Positions 62,965-64,000 of a DNA stretch of 64,000 nt are shown piece after piece (the stretch's first letter is position 1; every line of letters begins with the position of its first letter). The notes beneath the pieces are model-generated. The model did no database searches, had not been told where the DNA came from, and worked only from the letters and a program-made list of their open reading frames with translations. Location of the stretch: assembly GCA_921293015.1 (NCBI GenBank), contig OV121088.1, positions 17,335,645 through 17,399,644 on the forward strand, written 5' to 3'. A program made the translations under genes and the position numbers. The stretch is from Phorcus lineatus. Its lineage: Eukaryota > Mollusca > Gastropoda > Trochida > Trochidae.

Positions 62965-64000
62965 CTGTTGTATTGAATGTTAGTACCTGCTAACGATATT
63001 ATTGAATGTTTGTATCTGCTAACACTAGTATTAATTTGTTAGTATCTGCTAACACTAGTATTAATTTGTTAGTATCTGCTAACACTAGTATTGATTTGTT
63101 AGTATCTGCTAACACTAGTATTGATTGTTAGTATCTGGTAACACGAGTATTGATTGTTAGTATCTGGTAACACGAGTATTGATTGTTAGTATCTGCTAAC
63201 ACTAGTATTAATTGTTAGTATCTGCTAACACTAGTATTGATTGTTAGTATCTGCTAACACTAGTATTGATTGTTAGTATCTGCTAACGATATTATTAATT
63301 TGTTAGTATCTGCTAACACTAGTATTGATTGTTAGTATCTGCTAACACTAGTATTGATTGTTAGTATCTGCTAACACTAGTATTGATTGTTAGTATCTGC
63401 TAACACTAGTATTGATTGTTAGTATCTGCTAACGATAGTATTGATTGTTAGTATCTGCTAACACTAGTATTGATTGTTAGTATCTGCTAACGATATCATT
63501 GATTGTTAGTATCTGCTAACGATAGTATTGATTGTTAGTATCTGCTAACACTAGTATTGATTGTTAGTATCTGCTAACGATATTATTGAATGTTAGTATC
63601 TGCTAACGATATTATTGAATGTTAGTATCTGCTAACACTAGTATTGATTGTTAGTATCTGCTAACACTAGTATTGATTGTTAGTATCTGCTAACACTAGT
63701 ATTGATTGTTAGTATCTGCTAACGATAGTATTGAATGTTAGTATCTGCTAACACTAGTATTGATTGTTAGTATCTGCTAACACTAGTATTGATTGTTAGT
63801 ATCTGCTAACGATAGTATTGATTGTTAGTATCTGCTAACACTAGTATTGATTGTTAGTATCTGCTAACGATATTATTGAATGTTAGTATCTGCTAACGAT
63901 ATTATTGAATGTTAGTATCTGCTAACACTAGTATTGATTGTTAGTATCTGCTAACGATATTATTGAATGTTAGTATCTGCTAACGATATTATTGAATGTT
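62965..64000. repeat. 29-30-bp hairpin satellite running off the right edge
   Basis: Units of GTTAGTATCTGCTAAC followed by ACTAGTATTGATT repeat about 35 times. Each unit holds an inverted repeat (GTTAG/CTAAC with a 6-base loop), and many hold the palindrome ACTAGT. Variants with GATATTATTGAAT form runs, so the array has higher-order structure. Confidence 0.95.

Noticed and set aside
62965-64000. CRISPR-like array
   Set aside because: Eukaryotic context, units repeat in full with no unique spacers, and no cas genes.

Overview
The window is eukaryotic, intron-rich and AT-rich, with abundant short interspersed repeats, and looks like a mollusc, probably a gastropod. The reasons are the many repeats built on (A)AGGTCA/TGACCTTGA blocks, a short element ending in a GGCGTTAAACAATAACTC-type tail followed by (ACTC)n, and small GT-AG exons separated by repeat-filled introns. 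The species call is from memory of such repeats and is not proven. Because genes are split into small exons, almost all long uninterrupted ORFs here are noise. Genes were rebuilt by hand from acceptor/donor sites, reading-frame phase and protein resemblance.

Layout. (1) Positions 108-21643, minus strand: the 5' eight coding exons of a SAM-domain, proline-rich, tyrosine/acidic adaptor resembling SLP-76/LCP2 (BLNK family). The gene runs off the left edge before any SH2 domain. (2) 21644-27959: intergenic, with nested MITEs. (3) 27960-36679, minus strand: a complete 12-exon major-facilitator transporter of the SLC49A4 (DIRC2) type, with an out-of-frame upstream ORF overlapping its start codon. 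(4) 36680-38841: intergenic and promoter region. (5) 38842-54348, plus strand: sixteen phase-consistent exons that spell an N-terminal zinc ribbon, a Schlafen core, the start of a Schlafen P-loop domain with a lost Walker A lysine, an acidic/lysine-rich linker with a basic NLS-like stretch and a short coiled coil, and a C-terminal PRY-SPRY (B30.2) domain. (6) 59028-61149, plus strand: a duplicated four-exon PRY-SPRY cassette with the same intron phases, so it could serve as an alternative 3' end of the same gene. (7) 61150-64000: decayed Tc1/mariner-like sequence and a hairpin-rich satellite that runs off the right edge.

The most notable object is the zinc ribbon-Schlafen-linker-PRY/SPRY gene with two tandem SPRY cassettes. 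Schlafens and B30.2/SPRY proteins are separately tied to antiviral restriction and RNA/ligand sensing in animals. A fusion in which the Schlafen nuclease acids and the P-loop lysine look lost while the SPRY part has been duplicated suggests (inference only) a binding or sensing protein with exchangeable recognition ends. The gene also has an eight-copy 59-bp array made from the end of its own exon 2 and its splice donor, and an intron with about 85 copies of a 22-bp minisatellite.
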